From the NCBI GenBank assembly GCA_028688275.1, contig JAQTYN010000001.1:62001-126000 (forward strand): a DNA stretch of 64,000 bases, in the 5' to 3' direction. Shown piece by piece: positions 26,974 to 35,651 of this stretch (position 1 is its first letter; the number at the start of each line of letters is the position of its first letter). A program made the translations under genes and the position numbers. Origin of the DNA: Gallionella sp. (GTDB taxonomy: Bacteria; Pseudomonadota; Gammaproteobacteria; Burkholderiales; Gallionellaceae). Under the pieces are notes generated by a model. That model was given only the letters and a program-made list of their open reading frames with translations, did no database searches and had not been told where the DNA came from.

Positions 26974-27843
26974 ATGAGTTTTCTTCAACTTTTAGAGGCT
27001 ATTCCCCCCGCATTTTATGTGATGTGTTTGATTGTGGGCTTGCTTGTCGGCAGTTTTCTCAATGTTGTCATTCATCGTCTGCCCAAGATCATGGAGCGTG
27101 GCTGGCAACAGCAATGTGCTGAGCTGCGTGGCGAAGCGGTGGATGAACCTGAGAAGTACAACTTGGTATTTCCCCATTCAGCTTGTCCGCATTGCAACCA
27201 TCGTATTCGCGCATGGGAAAACATCCCCATTTTCAGCTATATATTGCTACGCGGAAAATGCAAAGGCTGCGGTGCGCGGATTTCACCCCGCTACCCTATT
27301 ATTGAGGCGGTTAGTGGCGCACTGTCTTGCTATGCAGCCGTACACTTTGGTTTTGGCTGGATGGCGGTCGGTGCCATTGTGCTGATATGGGCATTACTGG
27401 CTTTAACGGCGATTGATATTGACACCCAATTATTGCCTGATGACATTACCCTACCTTTGCTGTGGCTGGGGCTATTGTTCAATAGTTATCACACTTATAC
27501 CTCACTCAGTAGTGCCGTCATGGGCGCGGTGTTCGGCTATTTATCCTTGTGGAGCGTTTACTGGTTGTTTAAGTTGATACGCAATAAAGAAGGCATGGGC
27601 TATGGTGACTTTAAATTGCTTGCTGCGTTGGGCGCATGGCTGGGTTGGCAAATGCTACCACTGATTATTTTATCCTCCTCAGTCGTGGGGGCGGTGGTGG
27701 GGATTGCCATGATGGTTGCGTGCAAAAAGGGCAGCGAAGTGCCCATTCCTTTTGGTCCCTATCTGGCTGGTGGCGGTCTGATCGCGCTCTTTTGGGGGCA
27801 AACCATTACGCAAAGTTATCTGCAAATTGCCGCTGCCCCATAA
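26974..27843 (+). CDS. pilD: Prepilin peptidase / N-methyltransferase PilD
   Basis: A 289-residue membrane enzyme that cleaves and N-methylates type IV pilins and type II secretion pseudopilins. The N-terminal cytoplasmic domain has the zinc tetrad CPHC (71-74) and CKGC (96-99); the aspartyl protease residues are in TAIDIDTQLLPD (about 148-150) and GMGYGDFKLL (Asp212). GSFLNVVIHRLP at residue 26 is another family block. The ATG at 26974 lies beyond the terminator stem; upstream in-frame codons fall inside it. It would also serve the gspDEF system elsewhere in the window. The stop overlaps coaE (TAATG). Confidence 0.96.
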   Translation: MSFLQLLEAIPPAFYVMCLIVGLLVGSFLNVVIHRLPKIMERGWQQQCAELRGEAVDEPEKYNLVFPHSACPHCNHRIRAWENIPIFSYILLRGKCKGCGARISPRYPIIEAVSGALSCYAAVHFGFGWMAVGAIVLIWALLALTAIDIDTQLLPDDITLPLLWLGLLFNSYHTYTSLSSAVMGAVFGYLSLWSVYWLFKLIRNKEGMGYGDFKLLAALGAWLGWQMLPLIILSSSVVGAVVGIAMMVACKKGSEVPIPFGPYLAGGGLIALFWGQTITQSYLQIAAAP

Positions 27844-28460
27844 TGCCAGCGTTGTGCATTGGTTTGACGGGGGGTATTGGTAGCGGAAAAAGCACCGTGG
27901 CTAGACTATTTTCTGATCTAGGTGCAGGTATCGTGGATGCCGATCTTATTGCTCACGAGCTCACTCGCACCGATGGAGCGGCCATCCCGCTGATTGCGGC
28001 GCAATTTGGCAATGACTACCTAAATGTGGAAGGTGCATTAAATCGCGAAAAAATGCGCACGCTCATCTTTTCGGATCCTATTGCGAAACAGGCATTGGAA
28101 GGCATATTACATCCGCTCATTTTCAGCGAAGCACGTAGGCAATTAGTCGCGTACGCATCACCACCCTATACCTTGTTAGTGGTGCCACTCTTGTTCGAGC
28201 AGCCTCTTTTTCAATCTCTGGTACAACGCATACTGGTGGTGGACTGTCCTGAGGCATTGCAAATTCAACGCACTATGCAGCGCAGCCAGCTCAGTGAAGC
28301 TGAGGTGCAGGCGATTATTGCACAACAAATGCCTCGCGCTGAAAGGATTCGTCTAGCAGACGCTCTCATTGACAATACAACAGGGATGGAGCAACTTGAA
28401 AATGCAGTAAAATATCAACATAAAGTCTATGTCACGTTAGCGCAAAAAAACAAACATTGA
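27843..28460 (+). CDS. coaE: Dephospho-CoA kinase CoaE
   Basis: A 205-residue P-loop kinase performing the last step of coenzyme A synthesis. IGLTGGIGSGKSTVARLF (Walker A) is at residues 6 to 23, DADLIAHELT is the substrate Asp region, and LLVVPLLFEQPLF and QIQRTMQRSQLSEAEVQAII are typical family blocks. The ATG at 27843 overlaps the pilD stop. Conserved linkage pilD-coaE-zapD-yacG supports the assignment. Confidence 0.97.
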   Translation: MPALCIGLTGGIGSGKSTVARLFSDLGAGIVDADLIAHELTRTDGAAIPLIAAQFGNDYLNVEGALNREKMRTLIFSDPIAKQALEGILHPLIFSEARRQLVAYASPPYTLLVVPLLFEQPLFQSLVQRILVVDCPEALQIQRTMQRSQLSEAEVQAIIAQQMPRAERIRLADALIDNTTGMEQLENAVKYQHKVYVTLAQKNKH

Positions 28461-28533
28461 CTTGGACATATATTTCAAATATCTTAATGCCCTTTGATTT
28501 TCAAATAGTACCTAATTTCGCCATTATTACAAC

Positions 28534-29292
28534 ATGATTAACTACGAATTCCCTCTCAATGAAAAAGTCCGTACATGGTTGCGGCTTGAGGATTTATTCG
28601 GGCGAATTTTTCATTTTATTGCGCAAGAAGAAGGTATAGATCATCACGATGCGCTCACGACTTTATTTGAAATTTTGGAAGCCAGTAGTCGAGCGGACTT
28701 GAAGTCAGAGCTGTTGCAGGAGCTTGAACGTCAAAAACGCGCACTCACTATACGATGCGACAATCAAGTTGCTATTAAATCTGGCGGGGAAAGCGTACTG
28801 CTTGAGTTAGAACAGTCATCGGCAGAGTTGTTGGCACTCCTTGGCAAAGTAGGGCAGCACTTACGCAAGAATGAATGGTTGATGGTGATTAAGCAGCGCG
28901 CCAGTATGCCTGGGGGTACGTGTGAATTCGACCTGCCCTCCTATCACTATTGGCTACAACAAGATGTCGCGACTCGTCGCGCCGACTTGGAGGCTTGGCT
29001 TGCCCCTTTGCTGCCGATACAGGTCGGCATTAGCATCGCCCTGAGATTATTACGTGCAGAGGGGAAAACAATGAAATTCGTTGCCCATAAAGGTAATTTT
29101 CAGCAAATGCAGGGCGGAAAAGGCACGCAAATGTTGCGTCTCGCGATTAGTCGGGAATACCCCTGTGTGCCTGAAGTCGGCGCGAACAAATATGCCCTGA
29201 ATATTCGCTTTTTGGTGGCAGATTACGCGACCAAGCCCTCTCTGTACTCGCAAGATATTCCGTTTGAACTCACTTTTTGCAGCTTAAGTTAA
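28534..29292 (+). CDS. zapD: Cell division protein ZapD (YacF)
   Basis: A 252-residue cytosolic protein that cross-links FtsZ filaments. The N-terminus INYEFPLNEKVRTWLRLE and LFGRIFHF, with a largely helical N-terminal half and a beta-rich second half (SMPGGTCEFDLPSYHYWL), match ZapD/DUF1342. It sits between coaE and yacG as in other Gammaproteobacteria. The ATG is 73 bp after coaE, so it may have an additional promoter. Its stop overlaps yacG (TAATG). Confidence 0.95.
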   Translation: MINYEFPLNEKVRTWLRLEDLFGRIFHFIAQEEGIDHHDALTTLFEILEASSRADLKSELLQELERQKRALTIRCDNQVAIKSGGESVLLELEQSSAELLALLGKVGQHLRKNEWLMVIKQRASMPGGTCEFDLPSYHYWLQQDVATRRADLEAWLAPLLPIQVGISIALRLLRAEGKTMKFVAHKGNFQQMQGGKGTQMLRLAISREYPCVPEVGANKYALNIRFLVADYATKPSLYSQDIPFELTFCSLS

Positions 29293-29486
29293 TGGCCACT
29301 GCTCCCATCGTCACTTGCCCGCACTGCGGCAAGGCTCATCCTTACGACACGACCAATCCCTACCGTCCTTTTTGTTGCGAACGCTGCAAAATGATTGACT
29401 TAGGAAAATGGGCAAACGAAGACTATCGCGTTGCCGTGGCGGAAGAGGAGCAAGATTTCCAGTCCCCTGTTCAGCACACGCATTAG
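29292..29486 (+). CDS. yacG: DNA gyrase inhibitor / zinc-binding protein YacG
   Basis: A 64-residue protein with four zinc cysteines: CPHC near residue 9 and C-CERC near residue 28, followed by MIDLGKWANEDYRV, the classic YacG motif. YacG binds GyrB and blocks DNA binding. The ATG at 29292 overlaps the zapD stop, so the longer upstream frame is not used. It ends 13 bp before the convergent pyrD stop. Confidence 0.95.
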   Translation: MATAPIVTCPHCGKAHPYDTTNPYRPFCCERCKMIDLGKWANEDYRVAVAEEEQDFQSPVQHTH

Positions 29487-29499
29487 TTTCAAATCCCGA

Positions 29500-30516
29500 C
29501 TACATCGCCGCAATTGCGTCGCAACACTCCTGCACCAACTCGCCGCCGCGATAAATGAGTCCGCTATAGACTTGCACCAAACTCGCGCCTGCTTGAATTT
29601 TTTCTACTGCATCCGCGCCATTTAATATCCCACCCACGCCAATAATGGGCAATGCACCTTGTATTTCATTGGCTAATTGACGTATCACAGCCGTAGATTT
29701 ATCGCGTACAGGTGCGCCACTCAATCCGCCTGTTTCCGCGCCATGTGGCATGTTTTCTACGCCCACGCGGGACAATGTAGTGTTGGTGGCAATCACGCCA
29801 TCCAGCTCGTGTTGCATCAACAAACGCGCGATATGGTTAATCTGTTCGCTTTCCATGTCGGGAGCAATCTTTAATGCAATTGGCACATATTTTCCATGTT
29901 GATCCGCCAGCTTTGCTTGTTCCGCTTTAAGCTGTATCAACAACATATTCAAGGCTTCTTCATCCTGCAACTGACGTAGATTTTTGGTGTTAGGCGAAGA
30001 AATATTCACGGTTACATAGCTGGCGTGGGCATACACTTTACGTAAACAAATCAGGTAGTCATCTGCCGCGCGCTCGATAGGCGTAGCCGCATTTTTACCA
30101 ATATTGATACCCAACACCCCTTTAAATTGGGCGCGTTGCACATTCTCCAACAAGGTATCCACGCCTTCGTTATTGAAGCCCATGCGGTTGATAATGGCGT
30201 TCGCTTGCGGCAAGCGAAACAGACGCGGCTTCGGATTGCCAAGCTGAGGCAAGGGCGTGATCGTACCAATCTCAATAAATCCAAAACCCAGTGCCGCCAG
30301 CCCATTGATGCACTCGCCATTTTTGTCTAACCCTGCTGCCAGCCCCACAGGATTGGGAAAGTTGATGCCCATCACCGTGCGAGGGTTGGGTGCAGGATTT
30401 GCGCCCACCAATCCACTTAACCCCAGTGTGTGAGCCAAATTCAACCCCTGTAAAGTCAAGTGATGCGCGGTTTCGGGATCCAGCGTAAACAGGGCAGGGC
30501 GTAGTAAGTTATACAT
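29500..30516 (-). CDS. pyrD: Dihydroorotate dehydrogenase (quinone), class 2
   Basis: A 338-residue FMN enzyme of pyrimidine synthesis that passes electrons to quinone at the inner membrane. [20 protein letters not shown] is the membrane-associating N-terminal extension of class 2 enzymes; [46 protein letters not shown] (active-site Ser) and [21 protein letters not shown] are the barrel and FMN-phosphate motifs. Another Met four codons upstream (30528) is a possible start; much longer extensions read into the neighbour's end and are unlikely. Confidence 0.97.
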   Translation of the reverse strand: MYNLLRPALFTLDPETAHHLTLQGLNLAHTLGLSGLVGANPAPNPRTVMGINFPNPVGLAAGLDKNGECINGLAALGFGFIEIGTITPLPQLGNPKPRLFRLPQANAIINRMGFNNEGVDTLLENVQRAQFKGVLGINIGKNAATPIERAADDYLICLRKVYAHASYVTVNISSPNTKNLRQLQDEEALNMLLIQLKAEQAKLADQHGKYVPIALKIAPDMESEQINHIARLLMQHELDGVIATNTTLSRVGVENMPHGAETGGLSGAPVRDKSTAVIRQLANEIQGALPIIGVGGILNGADAVEKIQAGASLVQVYSGLIYRGGELVQECCDAIAAM

Positions 30517-30577
30517 AGTTTTTAGCATTGAAAGTGAATTATTCCATGTCCTTAAAGCGAGATAAGGGCACTGAAGA

Positions 30578-31474
30578 TTATTTGCGGCAGCCTGTTTTTT
30601 CGACCACCACGGGAATCGGGAATTTTTTCTTGGCGGGGAACAAATCCGAGCGTTGCTTACCGCGCCAGAATTCGGCGATGACATCGCCCAATTGCACGCA
30701 CAGCCAGCCAAATAAAATATAACCCAGTTGGCTCACCATGGGGTGAGGCAGGTTGATTGCCAAGATGCCGCCATTATTTTGATAAATGATGGCAACAAAA
30801 TTGCCTACAATTGTGCCAGCCAGTGCGCTACACACTACTCGCCCCCAGTCGCCCGTCGGCAAGCCTGAAAATATATTGCCTTCATGCCACAAGCCTTGCA
30901 AGGCAATGAGCAGCAACAACGGCGCGCTCCAATACAGCCAAAACAGCTTATCGACCCATGCCGCCCCTGCTAACAAACCGAATGCGCCCAAGATAAACCA
31001 TAGCAACACTTGTGCTTCGTGTTTGAGCGCGGGGACGGGGATGCCCGCCGCCAGACGTTTGAGAAAATTTGGCATCGCGCCCAGCACGGCGCGCGTGATT
31101 AACACGGCGGGAGCCAGCAGGGCGAAGAGCGGCGTAAACAGCAAAAATGCCACGAAAGGATGAACCGCTTGTGCTCCCCAGCTCGTCACATATCCATTGA
31201 GATAAACCAGTAGCCAACTCAACACCACACTGGCAGCCGCCATTGCCCAAAAGAAATTTCGCTGTAAGTTCAGCAGATTGTTTTCGGTATAACGTCTCAA
31301 CAGAAAGTTCATCCAAACGATATAACCCGCCAGCATGAGCGTGGTGAGCAGCAAGGCGGGGGGATTCACTTCTCCGCTTAATCCTTGCTCAATATCCGCT
31401 CCTGTAAGCCAGATGCCGATAAGTGGCAAAAGCAACAAAGCGGCGACAAAAATTGCCAAACGGGTTTTCATCAT
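30578..31474 (-). CDS. Conserved-type multi-pass membrane protein, function unknown
   Basis: A 298-residue protein with seven or eight hydrophobic segments, starting with a signal-anchor-like [20 protein letters not shown]. Polar segments between helices include [14 protein letters not shown] and a C-terminal basic tail after [21 protein letters not shown] do not recognise the family. Its helix pattern does not show transporter or enzyme motifs. It is transcribed in the same direction as pyrD, 61 bp upstream of it, and could be co-transcribed. No function is assigned. Confidence 0.7.
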   Translation of the reverse strand: MMKTRLAIFVAALLLLPLIGIWLTGADIEQGLSGEVNPPALLLTTLMLAGYIVWMNFLLRRYTENNLLNLQRNFFWAMAAASVVLSWLLVYLNGYVTSWGAQAVHPFVAFLLFTPLFALLAPAVLITRAVLGAMPNFLKRLAAGIPVPALKHEAQVLLWFILGAFGLLAGAAWVDKLFWLYWSAPLLLLIALQGLWHEGNIFSGLPTGDWGRVVCSALAGTIVGNFVAIIYQNNGGILAINLPHPMVSQLGYILFGWLCVQLGDVIAEFWRGKQRSDLFPAKKKFPIPVVVEKTGCRK

Positions 31475-31689
31475 AAACTCCTTGGTCTCGTGAAAGCGGT
31501 GATTTTACCTGTTAAGTACCCGTACCTAAATTTTCGGGGATTTTAAGCCATTAGTCGCTAGTCGTTAGTTAATGCAGGGAAGCTGCCCTCCACCATATCT
31601 TTTACAATCTATTCAATTAGATGAGAAAAATTTGCACACCAGCAACTAAAAACTAGCAACTCAATATCCAATTATTTGTACGCAACCAC

Positions 31690-32427
31690 TTACGCGCTTG
31701 CCGCCCGATCAATTGTGCGCCAAACCCCTTCAAAAAGCCCTTCGGAAGGTTGATACTGAGTTTTGTATGCCATTTTGCGACTATTTTCAATCCAATAGCC
31801 TAGGTACACATAATCCAGCTGCAATTGTCGGCACAATTCAATTTGCCACAACACGTTATACACACCGAAGCTGCTATTGGGTACATCAGGATCGAAAAAA
31901 GTATAGACCGCAGACAAACCATCGCTCAGCGCATCGACCACACTCACCATGCGCAGCACACCTTGCTCACGAAAGGTAACCAGCACCGAATCCACATGAC
32001 TTTCCAGCAAGAAATGTTGATAAGACGCGTAATCATCATTATCCATGCCTCCCCCCGCGTGGCGGGCGTGTTGATAGCGTTGGTATAACGCGTAGTATTC
32101 TGGACTATCTTGCAGCGTGTGCGCACTCACTTCCATCTGCGCATAGCGTTTCCAAACCCGCCGTTGGGTTCGATTAGGTTGAAAGGCCGACACGACTATG
32201 CGCAAAGGGATGCACGCCTGACAACCATCACACAACGGGCGATAGGTATGCGTACCACTCCGTCTAAATCCATGGTGCACCAGCTGCGAATAGATCGCCC
32301 CATCTATCAAAATCGAGGGTGTGGCGACTTGAGAGCGCGCCTCTTGCGTCGCCAAATAGCTGCATTCATAAGGCGAAGTCAGGTAAAAATTCAGCGCAGT
32401 TAAGGGAATATCGTTGAGTTGGCTCAT
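31690..32427 (-). CDS. bpt: Aspartate/glutamate leucyltransferase (Bpt)
   Basis: A 245-residue aminoacyl-tRNA-protein transferase that adds Leu to N-terminal Asp/Glu, feeding the ClpAP N-degron route. The N-terminal [18 protein letters not shown] carries family Cys and Ala residues, [24 protein letters not shown] has the conserved Cys cluster, and [24 protein letters not shown] is the C-terminal signature. It shares the ATE fold with eukaryotic arginyltransferases. Start ATG overlaps the aat stop (ATGA), so aat-bpt are one operon. About 215 bp downstream without a clear gene separate it from the membrane protein. Confidence 0.95.
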   Translation of the reverse strand: MSQLNDIPLTALNFYLTSPYECSYLATQEARSQVATPSILIDGAIYSQLVHHGFRRSGTHTYRPLCDGCQACIPLRIVVSAFQPNRTQRRVWKRYAQMEVSAHTLQDSPEYYALYQRYQHARHAGGGMDNDDYASYQHFLLESHVDSVLVTFREQGVLRMVSVVDALSDGLSAVYTFFDPDVPNSSFGVYNVLWQIELCRQLQLDYVYLGYWIENSRKMAYKTQYQPSEGLFEGVWRTIDRAASA

Positions 32428-33092
32428 GTAAATAAATTGGCATCAAATTGCCAGCAATCGACGGGTGGACGGGAAATCAATTCGGTTAATTCACGGATAA
32501 ACCCCTCGCGGGGAATTTCCGCTGCGCCCAAAGACGCAAGGTGCGCGGTATTCATCTGACAGTCAATCATACCAAAATCCCAGCGCGTCAACTGCGCGCA
32601 CAAATGCGCTATCGCCACTTTAGACGCATTGCTCATGGTACAAAACATGGATTCCCCATAAAACATCCGCCCAATGGCGACACCATACAAGCCGCCAACC
32701 AGCTCGCCCTGATACCAAGTTTCCACCGAATGCGCATAACCCAGCGCATGCAATCCACTATAACCCGACACAATCTCCTCGCTGATCCAAGTGCTTTCAC
32801 GATTCACTTTCGGTGCCGCGCAGGCATACATCACCTGCGAAAATGCCGTATCGACGCGGACTTCAAATCCGCCCATGCGCAAGACCTTCGCCAACGATTT
32901 TGACAATTTAAAGTGCTGGGGACGCAGCACCATGCGCGGATCAGGACTCCACCACAGAATCGGATCATCCTCATTAAACCAAGGAAAAATCCCCCGCTGA
33001 TACGCCGCCAGCAACCGCAGCGGCGACAAATCGCCCCCCATCGCCAATAATCCATCGGGGGTGGCAAGTTCTACAGATGGAAAATCATACAT
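32424..33092 (-). CDS. aat: Leucyl/phenylalanyl-tRNA-protein transferase (Aat)
   Basis: A 222-residue enzyme that adds Leu/Phe to N-terminal Lys/Arg for N-degron proteolysis. [25 protein letters not shown] and [12 protein letters not shown] are the standard N-terminal blocks; [21 protein letters not shown] and [17 protein letters not shown] follow. ATG at 33092 has a strong GAGGAAG ribosome site 6 bp upstream; an extra 24 codons to 33164 would cross that site and are rejected. It pairs with the downstream bpt gene. Confidence 0.96.
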   Translation of the reverse strand: MYDFPSVELATPDGLLAMGGDLSPLRLLAAYQRGIFPWFNEDDPILWWSPDPRMVLRPQHFKLSKSLAKVLRMGGFEVRVDTAFSQVMYACAAPKVNRESTWISEEIVSGYSGLHALGYAHSVETWYQGELVGGLYGVAIGRMFYGESMFCTMSNASKVAIAHLCAQLTRWDFGMIDCQMNTAHLASLGAAEIPREGFIRELTELISRPPVDCWQFDANLFT

Positions 33093-33302
33093 GCACACTT
33101 CCTCGTAATCATCATGGTTCGCAAACCCAATGCGCACGTTACCGCACACAGGGCTGGGAGGCAATCATAACCATATCTACTGTGAATCGATTACTGAGCC
33201 TTGCAACCCAATGGCAACCCCACCTTAAAAACACTGCTGGAGGTGGAGTCTTAACCATGATGGCTTTCGTCGATACGAAGAAAGTGATGAAGTATCAATT
33301 GA

Positions 33303-33352
33303 TTGCCATTTATACCGTCGCCCACTATACTTGTGCAACTTAAAGTACAAGT
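33303..33352 (+). promoter_or_regulatory. Promoter and operator-like palindrome of yefM-yoeB
   Basis: TTGCCA (33303-33308) and TATACT (33326-33331) are spaced by 17 bp. Overlapping and following the -10 box, ACTTGT (33329-33334) and ACAAGT (33347-33352) form an inverted repeat where an autorepressing YefM/YoeB complex could bind. The ATG follows 11 bp later with GAGGT as ribosome site. Confidence 0.6.
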
Positions 33353-33362
33353 GAGGTGCAAA

Positions 33363-33620
33363 ATGAAAGTTGTCAGCTATTCTCATGCGCGCAACGCGCT
33401 CAAGTCGGTTTTAGATGGGGTGGTGCAAGATGCCGACGTGACCATCATCAGCCGCCGCGATGCCGAAGGAGATGCGGTGGTCATGTCGTTGGACAGCTAC
33501 AACAGCATCATGGAAACCCTGCATCTGCTCAGTACACCCGCCAACGCCGCTCACCTAGCCCGTTCTATTCGTGAACTGCGCGCGGGTAAAGCGCAAGTGC
33601 GTGAATTGTTGAGCGACTGA
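33363..33620 (+). CDS. yefM: Antitoxin YefM (Phd/YefM family)
   Basis: An 85-residue antitoxin. MKVVSYSHARNALKSVLDGV is the N-terminal DNA-binding fold, ISRRDAEGDAVVMSLDSYNSI is the Phd/YefM core, and the C-terminal tail LARSIRELRAGKAQVREL would cover the toxin. The ATG at 33363 is preceded by GAGGT and a good promoter. It would bind YoeB and repress the operon. The next gene starts within its stop (TGATG). Confidence 0.93.
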   Translation: MKVVSYSHARNALKSVLDGVVQDADVTIISRRDAEGDAVVMSLDSYNSIMETLHLLSTPANAAHLARSIRELRAGKAQVRELLSD

Positions 33621-33886
33621 TGGCGCGCCTGCTCACGTTTACGCCCGCCGCATGGGCAGACTATGTTGATTGGCAAGGGCAAGACCAAAAAACTTTGCGC
33701 AGAATCAACAGCTTAATCACCGCATCCCTAGACGATCCCTTCAACGGTATCGGCAAACCCGAATCCCTGCGCAACGACCTCTCAGGCTTTTGCTCAAGAC
33801 GCATAGACGAAACCAATCGACTGGTTTATCAAGCCACGGATAGCGAGTTGATGGTGATTGCTTGTTGGTTTTATTATGATGGGTGA
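33620..33886 (+). CDS. yoeB: YoeB-family mRNA interferase with altered catalytic C-terminus
   Basis: An 88-residue RelE-fold toxin aligning with E. coli YoeB over its whole length: WADYVDWQGQD, GIGKPESLRNDLSGFCSRRI and NRLVYQATD. Glu48 and Arg67 match the catalytic Glu46 and Arg65. The C-terminal active-site segment, CRYHY in E. coli, reads CWFYYDG here, so Arg81 is Trp and the general acid His83 is Tyr. Each change is explained by a single C-to-T transition compared with the partial second copy at 34591. The protein may keep antitoxin binding but lose ribosome-dependent cleavage. Start codon overlaps the yefM stop. Confidence 0.9.
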   Translation: MARLLTFTPAAWADYVDWQGQDQKTLRRINSLITASLDDPFNGIGKPESLRNDLSGFCSRRIDETNRLVYQATDSELMVIACWFYYDG

Positions 33887-33957
33887 TAAACAAAAAAGGT
33901 GGATTGCCTGACGGCGAATCTATATTGCAGATTGACAAGGTAAACTATAATCCTCTC

Positions 33958-34302
33958 ATGTTAAACACCATCGCTGAACTTCCCGCTTACCTCGCCTTTG
34001 CAGAAAAGCATCTGTCTGACGAAGAGCGGCAAGCGATCATTGATTATCTCGCCGAATATCCCAAGGCGGGGGATGTGATGCGCGGCACGGGCGGGGTACG
34101 AAAGTTGCGTTGGGGGAAAGGCGGGCGTGGCAAAAGTGGCGGTGTGCGGGTGATTTATTACTTCCATGACGAACGCTTGCCTTTGTATTTATTGACCTTA
34201 TTTGCCAAAAATGAACAAGCTAATTTGACGATGAAAGAGTGCAACCTACTTGCCAACTTGGTTGATACGCTCGTCGCTACGGCACTGGAGAAAAAACCAT
34301 GA
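33958..34302 (+). CDS. higB: RelE/HigB-type toxin (HigB2-like)
   Basis: A 114-residue toxin of the RelE/ParE superfamily. LSDEERQAIIDYLAEYPKAGDVM then GTGGVRKLRWGKGGRGKSGG and VIYYFHDERLPLYLLTLFAKNE follow the HigB2 pattern, in which the basic GGxRKxRW loop and YYF strand bind ribosome and mRNA. The ATG at 33958 has a TATAAT only 7 bp upstream and no evident ribosome site, suggesting a leaderless transcript or translation from upstream. It overlaps the antitoxin gene by ATGA, in the toxin-first order. Confidence 0.9.
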   Translation: MLNTIAELPAYLAFAEKHLSDEERQAIIDYLAEYPKAGDVMRGTGGVRKLRWGKGGRGKSGGVRVIYYFHDERLPLYLLTLFAKNEQANLTMKECNLLANLVDTLVATALEKKP

Positions 34303-34574
34303 AAGCATTTGACCGTATTCGCGAAGGACTAGAACAAGCGATTAGCCACGCAGCGGGTGACCCTGTTGATGCCGTGATTCATCGCCCACGCATCCAAAAT
34401 GTAAAAAGCATTCGTGAAAAAACAGGCATGACCCAAGCCCAATTTGCCGCCCGTTGCCGCGTCAGCGTCAACACCCTACGCCACTGGGAACGCGGCGACC
34501 GCCAACCTCGCGGCACGGCAATGGCGTTGCTGCAATTGGTTGAGCGGCATCCGCAATGGGTGGCGGAACCTTAA
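34299..34574 (+). CDS. higA: HigA-type helix-turn-helix antitoxin
   Basis: A 91-residue protein with a C-terminal Xre-type helix-turn-helix: KSIREKTGMTQAQFAARCRVSVNTLRHWERG (helix 2 and 3 around MTQAQFA and VSVNTLRHW). The N-terminal ~35 residues probably wrap the toxin. The family also includes NadS-like regulators, but the ATGA overlap with a HigB2-like toxin makes an antitoxin/autorepressor the best reading. Downstream comes a truncated yoeB copy after 16 bp. Confidence 0.92.
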   Translation: MKAFDRIREGLEQAISHAAGDPVDAVIHRPRIQNVKSIREKTGMTQAQFAARCRVSVNTLRHWERGDRQPRGTAMALLQLVERHPQWVAEP

Positions 34575-34590
34575 TCATTAAAATTTTGTT

Positions 34591-34777
34591 CAGAATCAAC
34601 AGCCTAATCACGGTAGCCCGACGCGATCCCTTCAGCGGTATCGGTAAACCCGAACCCCTGCGCAACGACCTATCAGGTTTTTACTCAAGACGCATAGACG
34701 AAACCAATCGACTGGTTTATCAAGCTACGGATAGCGAACTGACCGTGATTGCTTGTCGGTTTCATTATGATGTGTGA
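34591..34777 (+). pseudogene. 5'-truncated second copy of yoeB with the canonical catalytic end
   Basis: From 34591 the sequence matches 33700-33889 of the intact yoeB-like gene with about 23 differences by eye. It encodes GIGKPEPLRNDLSGFYSRRI and ends ACRFHYDV, keeping Arg and His where the upstream copy has Trp and Tyr. The first ~27 codons are missing, and no start codon or ribosome site of its own is evident, although the frame is open for 73 codons. It could serve as a donor for gene conversion that repairs the upstream copy. Confidence 0.85.
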
Positions 34778-34979
34778 AGAACGCACCTATTTATTCTAGA
34801 GACTATGGCGATATTTACTCGACGGGACATCCAAGCAACCATCAGTTTTTTGGTGGGACTAAACACCTACTTCGCACAAGTCAAACGAAATTTATTTTTG
34901 CAATCCCCTTTAAAGGACAAGGACTCGCCCCCACTACCCGAAACATGATGGTATTTTCCATTTCAACGAGATTTAAATT

Positions 34980-35189
34980 ATGACAAGAGATAAAGCACAA
35001 GATGACAAAATGTTCAATTGTTCTCAAACGTGGGAAATGGATCAAGTCGTCAATCATTATGGAAATAATGCGTCCAAGGTAAGGACATTCGTAGAAGCGT
35101 GTTGTAAGAATAACACCATCAAAAATTCAACACATCTTCAGGTTTATTCTTTAATAAAAAAACACTTAGGGTATGACATTCCAGTGTAA
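34980..35189 (+). CDS. Small hypothetical protein
   Basis: A 69-residue frame with ATG at 34980: MTRDKAQDDKMFNCSQTWEM, then a helical region (NNASKVRTFVEACCKNN) and a conserved-looking end (YSLIKKHLGYDIPV). Composition is normal for a soluble protein, and AT-rich sequence precedes it. No family is recognised. It follows the toxin-antitoxin island and may be accessory. A frame directly upstream (34774-34983) looks like chance. Confidence 0.4.
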   Translation: MTRDKAQDDKMFNCSQTWEMDQVVNHYGNNASKVRTFVEACCKNNTIKNSTHLQVYSLIKKHLGYDIPV

Positions 35190-35651
35190 AACCTAGCTTT
35201 ATAATTGCGGGCTAAATATCCGCCCGCTTTGTTTCGTCCAGCTGGTACCGTGATTTGATTTTGCCTTTTGTGGTCGCAAGCTGACCAATTATCAAACGCG
35301 TCTTTTAAGAAGCTTTCGTGCGTTTTGAATAGGAAGTGATCCGTAACCTGCTTAAGTTCTGGGGTAGTGTGGATGAATTACATAATCACCCGCTCCGTGT
35401 GTTCGTGACGGAAAACAAACAAACCCATATGCCCTCATAACGCTGGTCGAGGCTGTACCCTAGCTTTTTCCTAGAAAAAGCAGTCTCACGCGGAGACGCT
35501 GCGATCGCGGAGAAAAATCAATAGGTTGCATTGAACAGGTAGTCACCGAACGGGCGAAAAACAAATCAACGCTATCTTTTTGTTTTTATTGTCATCTTTG
35601 CGTCTTAATGCGATCAAATGAGGTTTTTAGGCTGATTGATTCAGCGTGCAC
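35190..35651. other. 462-bp intergenic stretch with palindromes
   Basis: No convincing gene. It holds the palindrome cluster at 35463-35508 and a short frame around 35336-35440 that might be a gene fragment (VIRNLLKFWGSVDELHNHPL), not recognised. It separates the toxin-antitoxin island from the HerA-like ATPase gene. Confidence 0.5.
35463..35508. repeat. Cluster of three perfect palindromes
   Basis: GCTTTTTC-CTA-GAAAAAGC (35463-35481), GTCTC-ACGCG-GAGAC (35483-35497) and GCGATCGC (35501-35508) follow one another almost without spacers. GCGATCGC is the HIP1 octamer abundant in many cyanobacteria. The cluster could be a small mobile palindromic element. Confidence 0.7.

Noticed and set aside
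34774-34983. 69-codon open frame directly after the truncated yoeB
   Set aside because: No ribosome site, unusual composition and no recognisable domain; probably chance.
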